Positions 11,041 to 23,069 of a DNA stretch of 53,017 bases are shown piece by piece (positions within the stretch are counted from its first letter, which is position 1; each line of letters begins with the position of its first letter). The notes beneath the pieces were generated by a model. It was not told where the DNA came from. It made no database searches and saw only the letters and a list, made by a program, of their open reading frames with translations. The position numbers were made by a program, and so were the translations under genes. Source of the DNA: Branchiostoma floridae (taxonomy: Eukaryota; Chordata; Leptocardii; Amphioxiformes; Branchiostomatidae); contig NC_049985.1 of the NCBI RefSeq assembly GCF_000003815.2, positions 20,719,095 through 20,772,111 on the forward strand. Reading direction: 5' to 3'.

Positions 11041-11880
11041 GTAGTGAGGTTCTTTGTTCCTTTCTTGGCGCTCGTGCCTTCAGTGGATTTCGGGGTGCAG
11101 AGGATAATATTTGCTTCCTGCCCAGCCCAGTGACCAAGATGCGGAAGACGGTTACACTCACGCACACACACCCCAGACATATAAATTTGCATTGTGTCAG
11201 GTATCCCTTTGCCAGGTGCTTAACACGAACAAATATTACGCGTGCATGATTATCGTTTGTCTAGCACACCACTCCGCCGATAAGGTAAACTAAGAAACTG
11301 GTACCAAGACGCCTACTTCAATACGTACTCAACCCTGTTAAGTTATCAATCATTTTGTTTTGTATTAGCCCACGTTTTGATCCCAGACTTTTAGTATTAT
11401 CTTTGAATTCTATTGTCGCCCCGTTTTTATGTATTAGCAAGGCATGCCAGAACAAACGTTTCCCTCCCATGTTACAAATGTTTTCGCCCGATTATTTGTT
11501 TCTGCGAGAGTAGATTTCACAATGTGTATAGGTCATCGTGGGACTAAAACGGCTCCCAGTGTTATATTAGGCGCTATCGTAATATTGTATAGATGGTAGA
11601 TGGGGGTCAGTGGAAGAGGGTAATAATTCACAGTGATATTTATCTCGTCCTTTTCAATCAATAACCAAACGGCCAGGTCAATTTGGATGACGTGACTTGG
11701 TCATGTGATTACAGTAGGAAAGCTGTGCATGACAACTGGTTATCATGGCTTAGAATAAAGTTTGGTTCCTGTTTATTAAAAAAGTCCATGATAGCACTTG
11801 TCCCTCTCGGTGGTACCGAAAACCCCTCTGGCCCATGGACTATATTGGGCAAGCTCCGTTTTGACCTTGAATCAATTCAC
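11041..11880. other. Nothing identified
   Basis: AT-rich, no convincing exon, hairpin or repeat seen on either strand. Confidence 0.5.
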
Positions 11881-11884
11881 AATA

Positions 11885-12035
11885 CGAGTTCACTTTGGGG
11901 GATAAGTTACTGTTAAAATGTTCCATTTTTGCGCAGGGGTGATTTGAAACAGTCCAATGTTGCGTGGGAAGGGTATGGCTGAAATATGCTGTATTTGCTC
12001 TCAAGCAAATGTCGGTCTTTCTAGTTTTAGTCTGT
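11885..12035 (+). mobile_element. End fragment of the repeat element found at 29.26-30.07 kb
   Basis: The block ending ATGGCTGAAATATGCTGTAT then TTGCTCTCAAGCAAATGTCG matches 30008-30066 almost exactly, and the preceding TTGCGCAGGGGTGATTTG and TGTTGCGTGGGAAGGG match the last units of that array. Confidence 0.8.
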
Positions 12036-12576
12036 GTTTTGTTTTCATTTCCATATGCTTTTTACGCATACCGTAGAACACATATCATTTTAGTCAAAAT
12101 CGTAATTGCATAGTTATCGAAATACAACTAGACATACGAGAAACTTAAAGTATTAACAGAGGTTCGCTGTCTTCTATTATACCCTCTAGATTCACCAGCC
12201 TGATTGAACCAAGGACATATGTCCTTGACAGACAGATGGAAAGAACAGTCCCCAAGGGGGCATTATTTGGGTGCTTTGGGTATCCAGTATCTTCCAGACT
12301 GTTGTCTACACATTCAGACTGGGTTAATTTGCTTCAGGCCCATCGCCCACTACATGTAGCTATTTTTACACGTAGCTATTGTCGACATGACCTGTCCTTG
12401 GCCCCAGCAAACTGACTTAAAAAGATGACACTTCTAAAACTATTGGGGTCTTTGTAAGCCATACCAATGAGGTTATGTATAATCTGCAAATATGACACAA
12501 AAAAAGGATACATGTCCAAGGAAATCGTTGTAAAGAAACTCCTGTTCGTCGCAGAGGGGAAAACAATCAACACAGC

Positions 12577-12890
12577 CGCCTAGGGATGGATACCGGTAAA
12601 ACCGTTTTTTCTCATTGGACCGGTCCAGGAAAACCGGACCTGAAAAAATTGCGTGGACCGGATGTTGGACCGATTGGAAAATGAACTGATTATATGATCA
12701 GGCATTCACATGTTTTCGGCGTTCGAATACTACACTAAACGGATTTCTTTGTAGCAAAATGGACCATTGTTTTAAGTATCGTTCATTCTCAAGTTTTCAC
12801 ATAATGAATCAGGTTCAGGTCCGGACCTGGACCTGATCCTCTGGACCTGAACCGGACCTGGACCTGAATTTTCTGTGCCGCCATTATCCA
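12577..12890. mobile_element. TACCGGTA-ended non-autonomous element, copy 1
   Basis: Begins CTAGGGATGGATACCGGTAA, then GGACCGGTCCAGGAAAACCG; ends with GGACCTGAACCGGACCTGGA and CCTGAATTTTCTGTGCCG. The order of blocks matches the fuller copy at 50774-51212. It lacks the middle section and the outer right terminus. Confidence 0.85.
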
Positions 12891-13364
12891 AAGCCGTCTC
12901 GGTGACTTACAATACAAGACAAATGTCCTGACTTGTAGCATCGTACCAGTATTCTGTTTCAGAAATATATTGAAGCAAAACTATTTTTTCGTTTCAAGAA
13001 AAAGTTCTCGTAAGATTTTTCTCTCATAGCAACAGTTACATGTAAGTTGCGATAAAAAAGATTTAAAAAAATGTTGCTGATTAAGTCTATGGGCACATAT
13101 GTAGCAACGGGGTCCTGCTGGGCAGCTTTCAGGAACGAAAAGTATAATATGAAAGACAACAAAACACACAGAACATGAGAAAATTAGCACCGGCATTATT
13201 TGTGTATGTTCTTTGCTAACGAAAATTTGTTTTTCGTTTCCTGAAACATCTTAGCCGGGCCCACGGTTTGGAAACCTGACTGTAGCATAACATGGCGACT
13301 TCTGATCTAATGTCTGAGCAAAACTGTGTACGAGCAGAATCGCGTACGAAGCACGTGGGGTATT

Positions 13365-13835
13365 GAAAGTATTTCTGCAGGGACGCACTTTTCTAGTGAC
13401 CTCTGTCTGACTCTTAAAAGTGCAAACGGGTCTTATGTCTGATTTCTGTCAGCATATGGATCAAATGTTGGACGCCTACCGCGCTGGCTGCAGGTAACTG
13501 TGAACGAGCTCTGCGAGCACGACAAACATTTTCTCAAACATTCCGCTAAGACTAACGACATTTTATACTGCTGTAGCTGCAGTCGGAGAGTCTTTAAATT
13601 GTGACATAAATAGGTAAAGTCGTTAATCTTTGTGAAAATCATTAAAACATACCTTGTTTGGTACACTTCCAAATCCAAGGAATATCCAATTTTCTGACGA
13701 CTTTGTAACGCGTGTAACCAGCTAGGTGATAAGTTCTGGTTGGCTGACACTGTGTGCTTGACGCCCCACCACCGACACTGACACCGTATATCTCCGTCCC
13801 GTTCTGCTAACAAAAGCTGATATTCGAGTGGTGAC
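13365..13835. repeat. Duplicated segment, copy A (no SINE)
   Basis: Matches about 14808-15600 in order: TTTCTAGTGACC, GATATGGATC-like block, GCTGCAGGTAAC, CATTCCGCTA, CATTAAAACATACC, CCAAGGAATA, CGACACTGACACCGTATATC. Copy A lacks the SINE present in copy B. Confidence 0.8.
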
Positions 13836-13876
13836 CCATTAGTCAATATATCCTTATCACTATCCTTATCCGACAA
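13653..13876 (-). CDS. Possible coding exon of an unrecognised gene, within a duplicated segment
   Basis: An ATG-led open frame (MSDKDSDKDILTNGSPLEYQ...) runs 74 codons to a consensus donor, CAAG|GTATGT, at 13652-13651. The donor and surrounding sequence are also present in a diverged copy at about 14.8-15.7 kb, where the frame is broken by a stop. No domain is recognised, and no partner exon was found. It may be a real first exon with a decayed duplicate, or a chance frame in duplicated noncoding DNA. Confidence 0.25.
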
Positions 13877-13879
13877 TTC

Positions 13880-14800
13880 TCAGTGACCAAATCGGTTACG
13901 TTTGACCAATGCTTATTATGCAAATTGTATCTTATCTCCGTAAGTAAACTTACCTAAGGACCGACTATAGGTGAGCGGCGTCACACAACGTAAACTCCAG
14001 GTATTTACCTTGGAATAAACGTGCAGTCTGCCGTAGACATGTACAGTTGCAAAGTGCGCATTGATACTGTTCCTTTCGGAACAAATGTACTGTAGTGTAG
14101 TCGAGTTCACGATCCTTCCGCCATGTTGAAAAATGCAGGAAAACAATACTTCTAGTGGCAGTAATTCAAATTTGTAGAAAAAAGCTTTCTCTCCAATAAG
14201 AAAATGTATGAACACCCCATTCGTAGGAATGGAATGTAATCTTCACATGTAGTCAGATTTCTATTGCAAATTTCATTACTATTGCAAATTTCGCATATTG
14301 TTCAATAGGGTACATCGTGGTAATATATGAACTTTCTTGACACAACAGTGCCGGAAAAAACGCTAATTATCGGAAAATATAGTCGATATTTTTCTATAAA
14401 TTTCATTTTCATATGCCGTAATAAATCTCTGGACCACGCAGTGCGTTTGCTAGCCACGGCCACTGGCCCCTTCTTGCCTCGTTTCAGTGATTTCCCACGG
14501 AAATCTCGCCATTTTATTCCAATGTACTTACCCGTATATACTCCTTGTTGATGGAAATATATTAGACTCTAACAGCCTATTTCGGCGCATGCATGAATGA
14601 TAACAAAGAATTATTCATATGTCACAAAAATGTGGCAAAGGTAAACAGGTATGGTCATTATTAGTTTGGGCCATGGGGCTAACGGTACATTTAAGAGGAA
14701 ATTGTATTACAGGTAGTTTTGACATGAAACTTGTAATAGTTATTGTAAAAAGAAATCGAGAATAGCAGTACGCACAACTCTGCAAAGTCTGACGATATAC
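13880..14800. other. Nothing identified
   Basis: No exon, RNA gene or clear repeat seen; open frames here are short and lack splice context. Confidence 0.5.
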
Positions 14801-14807
14801 CTGAGGG

Positions 14808-15720
14808 GCCCGGTGGGATATTGTAAAAATGCAGTACAGGGACCTTTCTAGCGACCTGAGTCCGACTTTTAAAACTGCAAAAGGGCCTAATATTGTCAGA
14901 ATGCTGCCCGGATATGGATCGAATGTTGAATATTTGCCGGTTGGGCTACGGACAACCGGTTAAGAAGCTCTGTGAGCTAGACAAGTATTTCATTCCGCTA
15001 CACTGACGACATTTTGTCCTAATGTGGCTGCAGGCAAAGTCTGTGAACATGACATTAAAAGGTAACGTTGCCAAGATTTTAAATAAAGAGATTCATTAAC
15101 AGTGGCGTCGTGTGGCGCATTCAGTAAGGTGTTTGGCCCTAACCCCAGAGGTCCCCGGTTCAATACCGCTGATGTGCCTAGATAAGATGTTGTGCCCTTG
15201 GGAAAGACAATTCACATTTTTCTTACTTCACTTGCACTCATGTTTGGGACAGCCACACCTCAAGCACGTTAAAAAACGCCACGCTTATCGAGAAAGTAGG
15301 GGGCCTTCTCGGTGTGAGTGGATCAAACCTTACAGTCTGGTCTCCGGGTTGACATCTTCAAAAGGAGATAGTCACTTCACCTGTTATATCAATCCTTCCA
15401 CAAATGTGGTAAAGATTAGAAAAATTAAAACATACCTGTTCTAGTTCGATGTTGTGTACACTAATCCAAGGAATAATCCAATCGTCTGGTGATTTCAAGC
15501 ACGTTTGACCATTTAACTAAGTGTAAACGTCTGGTTAGCTAACACTTACACCGACACTGACACCGTATATCAATCGAACCTCATTTGAATCTCAAAGGTT
15601 GGTGTTCACAATACCTGTGAAAAAAATAGACAAAAAGGGGCATCATATTTCTCATCTTCATACGATCTGGTAACAAGAGCTCATCTTCGGGTGGTCGTAT
15701 CTTTACTCACCGCCCCATAA
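14808..15720. repeat. Duplicated segment, copy B, interrupted by a SINE
   Basis: Diverged copy of 13365-13835, split at CATTAA|AACATACC by the SINE at 15099-15425. A further unrelated stretch at about 15565-15655 separates the last homologous block (GGTAACAAGAGCTCATCTTC, matching copy A). Confidence 0.75.
15099..15425 (+). mobile_element. tRNA-derived SINE inserted in duplicated segment
   Basis: A-box-like TGGCGCATTCAGTAAGG and B-box-like GGTTCAATACC, then GTGCCCTTGGGAAAGACAAT and TTACTTCACT as in the other SINEs. Copy A gives the empty site. Short ATTAA repeats on both sides may be the target duplication. Confidence 0.8.
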
Positions 15721-15756
15721 ATTCTATACGTCCGCTGGTAGTGTAAACACTGGACC

Positions 15757-15860
15757 TTTTTGACCCACTTACCCACTTCTCTCAGGTGAAAATGGGTACC
15801 TAACTGCGGTTAGGGACATCCCTCGGATAGGAGGCCGGTACATAATGATTGATATGATTA
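15757..15860 (+). mobile_element. SINE body fragment
   Basis: CAGGTGAAAATGGGTACCTA...GACATCCCTCGGATAGGA aligns with the reverse complement of the SINE body near 47640-47680. Head missing. Confidence 0.7.
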
Positions 15861-15869
15861 TCGTGAGCA

Positions 15870-17630
15870 CATAAGGAAAAAGGAAAGAACGACAAGGCCC
15901 TACTAGCTAGGAGTAGTGAAACACGGTCAATATTTTACAACATTTTCTTAATTTTAACCCTATGCTTTACCATCAATCAGCCAAGTACCAAAGTTTTATT
16001 AAATTGCTATAACACATGGGTTTCAAACGTTTGTTAAAGACCAAGGTGGTACTATAAAATCACCCAATAAATTCGGCTAACGTAAACTATCGTAATTTCG
16101 GTAATTTTCAGCCATAAAAAGTTTGATTTTGGGGGTCTCCGAGGGGGGTTCCAGAACGCCATAACGAAAAATAGTTGGAGGGTTTTAATCATATGGCTGT
16201 TCCACATACCTATCACACATAAAAAGTTTGAGTTGATTTGGCCGACCCCCATCTTCCGACCTATGCCTGGTTTTCTCCTGCAATGGCTCCTACATGTAAC
16301 ACGGTTGTGCCTACCCGGGAACTCAAGCTTGAATCTGTTCATGTTATTTTATGACGTCGTGGACCCAAACTATTTGCGCGTAATGTGTCACTGATTCTAC
16401 CAGGAACATTTTTCGTGGGCTTGCACTGTCACTTAAGCACAACAAAATAACCTCTATGGAATTCACAGCTGTTATTTGGTTTGGTGTGTATCAATTACCT
16501 TACATACTATTGTGTGTGTGCGCCACGATATGCGTTTCTACTGTTACTAGGGTCTAAACAAGACGCAAGTTAGTTTTAAGGGTAAAATGCCACGATGGTG
16601 ATGCGTAATAATATGAAAGGGAGCTCAAGACAGTACTTGATTTCATGACGCTATGAAGGCGTTAAAATTACCCCCACCCCCACCCCACTTTGTCTACAGG
16701 AAAGTTACGATAGCAGAACACAGTTTTCGGCTTTGGGCATTTCTTTTGTTAAGGGCCACAGGGTGACTGGCTTCGACGCGGAAAATATTGTGGCAGGGTG
16801 CACTATAGGTATGTTACAGTTTAGGGTCCAGTCCATAGAATACTCGAAAGCTCACTTTAAAAACGCCACTATGCGGAGGTCAACTTACTGCAGCCGGCTC
16901 ACCCTATAGAAAGACAGTTTCGCAATTAGGCACATTTATAGATGACTTTGAACTGGAAAACATTTAATATCCAAATCATACTCAGTCCACACATTTTTTG
17001 ACCACACAGCACAGGTTATAGACGGTTGCTTCTCAAATAAGGCTTAAAGTTTCTACCTAGCCTTCAACAATCTCATCCGTACTACTTTATGTACCAGCGT
17101 CATAGACGCGAATGAATACTGTGTTCTGCCATCTTACCCTACGCAATTAACTTTGCCACTGTAGGGAGTCATACTGTCTGGGTGACGAACCCTGACCCCA
17201 GTAGACTCGTGCGTTCGTATACTGTATTACACAAAAGACTCGCACACGAAATTTCAGTTGAATAGGACGCGGTTTATTAGGTGACTTTTCACTTCCTTTT
17301 TATTAAGAGACTGTATAAGTTGACTGTATCCTGTATACAGTGCAAGCACAGTGTAGGGCATGATAACCACATTTCATACCATCACACAGACTATGTTCGA
17401 CCCTTGTATACCCTTTAGGAAGAAAATAGCTTAAATGTTGACTGGATGACTAACAAAATCAAAAGCCCTGAAACAAGGCACAGACTATACTCAGAAATAA
17501 AAAAGAACGGTTAATCACTACTGCAGGTGCACTGGATCACTAAGAAAAAGCAAAATCCCGCCCTGGCACTGGTGGAATTTTGTGAACGAACTGGCCATAT
17601 GGACCGTACAAAAAAATCGAGATCACCCTC
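15870..17630. other. Nothing identified
   Basis: No exon with splice support, no RNA gene. A short poly-ACCCCC tract lies at about 16670-16690. Confidence 0.5.
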
Positions 17631-17639
17631 ACGACTAAA

Positions 17640-17860
17640 CGAGATCAATCAATCAATCAATCAATTAATCAATATCTTGCATCATTAGTTGATGCGTGGC
17701 GGCTACAGACAGTTCGGACAGTTCTCGCCACGTTGTTCTACACTGGGCGTGGACAGTCCAGTCGGATCTGGAGACCCCCAGCTCCTGGAGTGTGCTGAAG
17801 ACCTGATCTTCCCATCTCCCTCTTGGGCGGCCGCTAGGATGCTTCCATGATGAATCCGGC
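17640..17860 (-). pseudogene. 3' end of a non-LTR retrotransposon ORF with (TTGA)n tail
   Basis: Minus-strand frame reads GRPRGRWEDQVFSTLQELGV then RSDWTVHAQCRTTWRELSEL, a LINE polymerase C-terminus, followed by a TTGA repeat (plus-strand AATC run at 17645-17670) typical of a LINE 3' end. Confidence 0.75.
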
Positions 17861-17899
17861 TGTTTTGAAGGTTATAGAAATTGACATTCACAGATTTTG

Positions 17900-18456
17900 G
17901 GCGATGCGAAAACTGGGCAGCGAAAGCTTAATTAGAGGCATGACGTCGCATAACCGACGTCATCGAGACTGCAATAATCATACATTTACTTACTAATAGA
18001 TAATGCTACAATCGTACCAGTGACAGACGTAGTTTGGATAAAGATAAATACAATGTGGCATAAATTATTGTAATTTCGACAGCATTTGTATAATTAATGA
18101 CGAAATGCTACAATAGGATCCTGAAGATATGTGATTTTACAAGAGGAGATACCGATTTACATATAAGCTAATTATGGTAAAATACATATTTGCGTGTCAT
18201 TTGCATTGCGATGAGCAAAATTAGTTGATACTTAAAATAATTGTACTTAGAAGACATCACCTATACATTATGTTCTAAGATATGATTTTGGAGGTAGTTT
18301 ATCATTACTATTTACAACAAATTCTAAGTTGATATCTCATATTTTCCTGACATATCCTTACATTTCTTAGCATAATCTGTTCAATACAACATAATCATAA
18401 TTTTCACTGTACACAAAGAGATAGATACACCTTTCACCTTACTATGAGTTTTTTTC
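17900..18456. other. 3' flank of the beta-helix membrane protein gene
   Basis: AT-rich; no canonical AATAAA recognised on the minus strand close to the stop codon and no further exon seen. Confidence 0.5.
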
Positions 18457-21400
18457 TTATGACGAATCGGAGTTTTCTGTTTTTCGTGGAATATCCGATC
18501 GTTTCCGCACTACTAGTGGAGTGGTCTCACCGTAAGCTGGAGTGACATTGACTGAACCTAAACTACTCATGACCAACTCCCTCCTTTCCGCACCATCACT
18601 CACAAGTCCCACCAGCTCTATCTCTGCGTCCGTCTCCGAGTGAAATAACCAGCCAATTGTAACGACCAGGACCGCGAGGAACGGTCCTCCGATCTGTAGG
18701 ACTGTTGTCGTGTGCCCGAGAAGAATGGAGACCGGGTAGAACGGGAAACCCGGGCGGGTCCACACGAACCCTGCCTGGTGGAACCCGGCGTACATGATCT
18801 GGGACCCGGCTGCGAAATTTAGAACTACCGAGCAGACTTTAGCACAGACGTTGAGAACTGTATACCCATAGGGAGAGACGAAGAACACAAGTAGCAAGTA
18901 CAGAGTAGTGAGGAGAAAGTTGCCCATGGCGCGAGTCAGAGGGGACCATTTGGTGAACACGTTCATGGTAATGATGAGGAAGCGAAGCAAGAAGTCGGCG
19001 GCTTGGAACGCGCATTTCGGGTTGACGTGTGCTGCCTCATCCGTGGTTGTTTCGTATGCTGAGTCGACGTAATTTGTGACAAACTTCAGACCCCGTTGCC
19101 TCTGTTGATCTGGACGTTGTTTTTGCCTGTTGCCACAAACTGCCTTGACAAAAACAAAGCCTATGAAGCCAACTGGGAAGTGATACGCCAGCAACTCACC
19201 AACCAGGCCAATGCCGTACCTTCTGTGGCAAAACGGCCGCAGGAAAATAACAACGATGAAAGGAACGGTTTGCACACAGAGCACAGCGATGGCAGCGATC
19301 TGCCACCACCGCAGGGCATCACACGGCACGTTCCCGTTGTAGTAGAAGACCTTGTGACTATCAAGATTTGTACAGTGCAAGAGATAGAAACAAGATAGCG
19401 CTATGTTGGTCTGACTCAGAGATGCCACGGACGTAGACGCACGAGCTATTCGGTACTTTAAAGGCATCTTTTCACCATGAGCGTCTCTCGTCAATGAGTT
19501 TCTTCTACAGCAACACAGAGTAGTCATGTACAACACCACTGCGAGAAGGAGCAAGATGACGTATAAGACAGCCACATAGAGGAGCAGCTCTAACAGCAGC
19601 TTGTCGGCAGCTGTCATGTCGACAAACGGACACAGTATCGGCGGTGAGTACGGGATGCGCAGGTTGAAGAACTGCAGGACACTCCGTATCCAACTGTCCA
19701 GATCTCCGTCAACCAAATCGAACCTGTCGCCTTCCAACAACAGTGACAACGTCTGGTAGAAATAGAAGACAGAGAAGAGAAGGGCACCTTTGGGAACAGC
19801 AGCACATGCTTTTGTAAAACTAGACCAAATGCTGCTGTGAAAGTGAACATGGGCAGCTAAGCGTGTCTTACTTTTCTTCTTGGATAAATTCTTGCAGCAA
19901 GCAGGGATGCCATAGCCCATCAGGTAAAGAACAAAAAGAGTGCCGATAGAAAAGGACACAAGACCCACAGATATCCAGAAGTCTTTGTGTCGGCAGTCTT
20001 CAACAGGCACGCATCTAGCCGAATACAATTGAAGTGTAAAGCCATCCAAACACTCTCCACACATCGTGCCGGTCCGGTTGTTACTGCAGGTGTCGAAGTT
20101 CTCGCAAGGCGTCGCTGCGCAGCAGTACCCAGGAGGACACAGCACCATCTCTATGCGCCCCAGAGTCGAGTTTCTCACCACCGTTCCCCAAAAGTTGGGT
20201 AGCGAGGAGATGGTCCGGCCGTCACACTGCGCTCCATACGGACACTCCTGGCACGACAGCGTGACGTCACTGCTGTTCATCATACCCCCCGCGTAGAGTC
20301 CTGAATCGACGCTGTAATGACCGGAAGGACACGGGATGCAGGAGAGAAACAGGGTGGCCGCCGAAAAGCTGGTACTCCCGCGGGAAGTAAGACTCTCCGT
20401 CCCGTAACCCTGAGGACAGACCAGCGACGAGCCATTCCAAACCAGCCGCCCCATCTCCACTGCAGCGAAGATCAGATTCCCCGGAATGTTGTGGGCAACA
20501 GTTATAACGGTGTTAACCATTTCTAGACTACCGGGGCCGATAGTGTACAGAACGTCTCCGATGTTGTTTTGACTGCTATTGGCAGACATAATTGAGGTGT
20601 TTTCTAGACGAAGGTTTCCGCCAGTTGAATAGATCAGGTTCCCTCCTCTAGCCTCCTTGCTGTCAAACGTGCACCCTTGAACGACGGTGTCAGCCCACGT
20701 AAGGTGCAGCACGCGGTTTAGGTCCGTCTTTTTCACAAATTTACAATTTGAAAACATGATTTTAGACTTCTCGACCTGGATGTGACTTTGTTGCCTTTCC
20801 AGTTTGCATTTATCCTGCTGTGCTTCGCTTTGAATGAAGGTGAAGAGGCTGTCTTCGACATGAATTTCCACATCAAACCTCGGGCCGTAGTCGTTGTTTT
20901 GCTGTAGATGGAAAACTGTAGCAGGGTGATTCAAGAATGAGCAATTTTGCACCGAAACTTCAACACCCCCTTTATAGTCCACACTCTGCTTGGGTTGCCA
21001 CAGATAAAGGGCCATTGGATAGCACAGTTTAGAGGTCTGATTTACAGAAAAGTTGAACCTAGAGTTAGTGATTGCGAAGGAAATGTATTGTTCAGAAGAC
21101 GTCGCGCGTGCGTAGATGTCGGCTACGTAGTTGGTGTTGTTCCAAAAGTCACAGTCACGAATGACCACGTCAGCAGATCGTGTGTAGAAGAACAAAAGAT
21201 CAACCAATGAGAACGTCGGTCTCTCAAAGTTTGGAGGTTTCGTCGGAGAAGACGACGAAAATTTGACGTTCGAAAGTTCCAAATATTTTGTGTCAGACGC
21301 CTTGAGAGCACCGATGGCGAGGTTTTGGAACTCCGAATCTCGGATGGTAACGAATACGGAGCTACTGTTACTCCCATATATGTGTATGCAGTATTTCCAA

Positions 21401-22581
21401 TGAGGAAACATTTTCTCGCTTTCGTTGCGGACACATTGGAACGTAGAAGAGACGATGTCAAGGTTCATGTCTGCGATATTCACAGCTGTCGTCACATTTT
21501 GGAACACAAACCCTATAAACTTGACTTTACATGACCCGTTGCTCTCTGAACAGTTATTGATGTCAAAAGCAAGTCTTCCTCCTCGACAATCGACTATAGC
21601 ACGTTTACCTACTCTACTGCTGGTGTTATAGTCTTTGAAAATTGTATTTTTCCATTCCAATGATCTCAATGTCAGGTTCATACTAATGCTAATTGGGCTG
21701 GATACACACTCAATGTAGACGTCATTACTCGTGCTGCTAGGCTCAACATTGATGACGTCACCACTTCTTGCTATCTTCACGGCACGGCGGATGGTTCGAC
21801 AGGGAAGATGTGGATGCAAACAGTCCTCTATGTCACTTCCTCTTATTCTGCTTACGTACCACTCACTTCCGGTCACGTGGACAACGTCTGGATTAGAAAA
21901 TGATATGGTGACGATGGTTAGGAGAAGAACTTAATTGCACAACAATTGTACATGATACAATGTATGGCAACAACTATTACATAAAGTACAAAATAGAGGT
22001 ATAGGATACAGCTAAACAACCTAGTTAAAATAACAATAAGGGCTAACATAATTTTTTGATATAGTATTATGATGGAGAACGCTAATCATCAGTTTCGGTA
22101 TTCTTTCTAATAGCAGAGCAGTGTTAGGTGACTGGTTGTTAGGACTAAGCTTTAAAGGGTAGTTGACTTAGAAGATTTCAAATGTCATAGAGAGGGTTCA
22201 AATCATTGTTTATTCTCAAAGTGTTGTTGCTGGACAAGCTGTAGGATTTGAATGTACTTTAAGTTTGTTTGGGACCTCATTCGTAGCGACAATTGCAACT
22301 AGCTGTAATGCGAATTAAAACCGCTTCAACATTACGTGGAAGATGACAGACGTTCAATTCAAGAATCATTGCCTCTTTTACTTCCTTTTGAACAAAGAAC
22401 ATTTTTATACTTTTTATTACACTTTGTCACATTCCTCTTCATACAATATACAAAAATTATTATGTCCATAAAAAGTATGTCTTATGATGCAAAAAGGACA
22501 TATTTAAGAGATTGAAATGTTTTCAAAGTGATACGTACCCCACGACAACCACAGCACCATGGACAACACTACAGCCTTCAT
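18457..22581 (-). CDS. Large membrane protein: signal peptide, beta-helix-like ectodomain, Cys-rich stalk, about nine TM segments (uncharacterised)
   Basis: Two exons. Exon 1 (22539-22581) encodes a signal-peptide-like start, MKAVVLSMVLWLSW, and ends at a GGTACGT donor; exon 2 (18457-21887) begins after a CTAATCCAG acceptor and carries everything else. The join is phase 1 and gives 1157 residues. There is no ATG at the 5' end of exon 2, so exon 1 is needed for a start. Residues about 25-500 show short repeating strands such as VEVSVQNCSFLNH and VVIRDCDFWNN, the look of a right-handed parallel beta-helix, with many N-glycosylation sites. Residues about 505-648 are cysteine-rich (CIPCPSGHYSVDSG, CQECPYGAQCDG, TMCGECLDGF), like GCC2/GCC3 or EGF-type modules. 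About nine hydrophobic segments follow from about 651 to 1096, then a cytoplasmic tail with ETTPLV, which resembles an acidic dileucine sorting signal. A cell-surface or endolysosomal receptor or channel role is inference; I do not recognise a named family. Confidence 0.85.
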
Positions 22582-22727
22582 GATGGATGGCTGATCGGAT
22601 AGGCTAACGCGTCACATCCTGTTGACCAAGAAAAAGATTTAAAGAGATGCTGATCTTCTTAGCACGAAGCTCTAACTGTGCCTTACGATCTGTCTCCTGC
22701 TAGTTATGTAAATTACGTAATACTACG

Positions 22728-23066
22728 AGGGCTCGAAATACGTTTTTCTGCATACAGTACCTGCACTGGTGCAGGTAACATTGAAAATTACCTGAACCAG
22801 ACAAGTTTTACCCGCACCACTCTGAATTTAGGAAGTATGGATCATACTAAAATTGTTCAGGAATCATTGATATTTTTTTATACTTACAGGTGGTAACAGT
22901 TAATGCAGCTGATAACAATCCACGTACACCTACATTATAGAAATTTATGTATAAAAAAACAGTACATGGACCAGCGCAGGTTAGGTGCAGGTAGACATCA
23001 GAAATACCTGCACAGCTCCGATTTTACCTGCACTAAACTGCATATGCAGGTGTTATTTCGAGCCCT
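22728..23066. mobile_element. hAT-like MITE with AGGGCTCGAAATA termini
   Basis: Ends AGGGCTCGAAATA (22728) and TATTTCGAGCCCT (23066) are exact inverse repeats. Subterminal GTGCAGGTA motifs recur inside both ends (CTGCACTGGTGCAGGTAAC; ACCTGCACTAAACTGCATAT). About 340 bp, no coding capacity. The hAT assignment is from terminal style only. Confidence 0.8.
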
Positions 23067-23069
23067 GAC

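Noticed and set aside
10515-11192. 225-codon minus-strand open frame with repeated HSWLPHWGHFYNYTHGYL-like segments
   Set aside because: It is the translation of a 38-bp minisatellite, whose length not divisible by three cycles the frame; no start context, splice or domain support.
18457-21876. Numerous open frames on the plus strand opposite the large exon
   Set aside because: Shadows of the GC-rich coding exon; none has splice or domain support.
21840-21880. GTG as the translation start of the large membrane protein
   Set aside because: An AG acceptor precedes the frame and a short upstream exon provides an ATG and signal peptide in phase.
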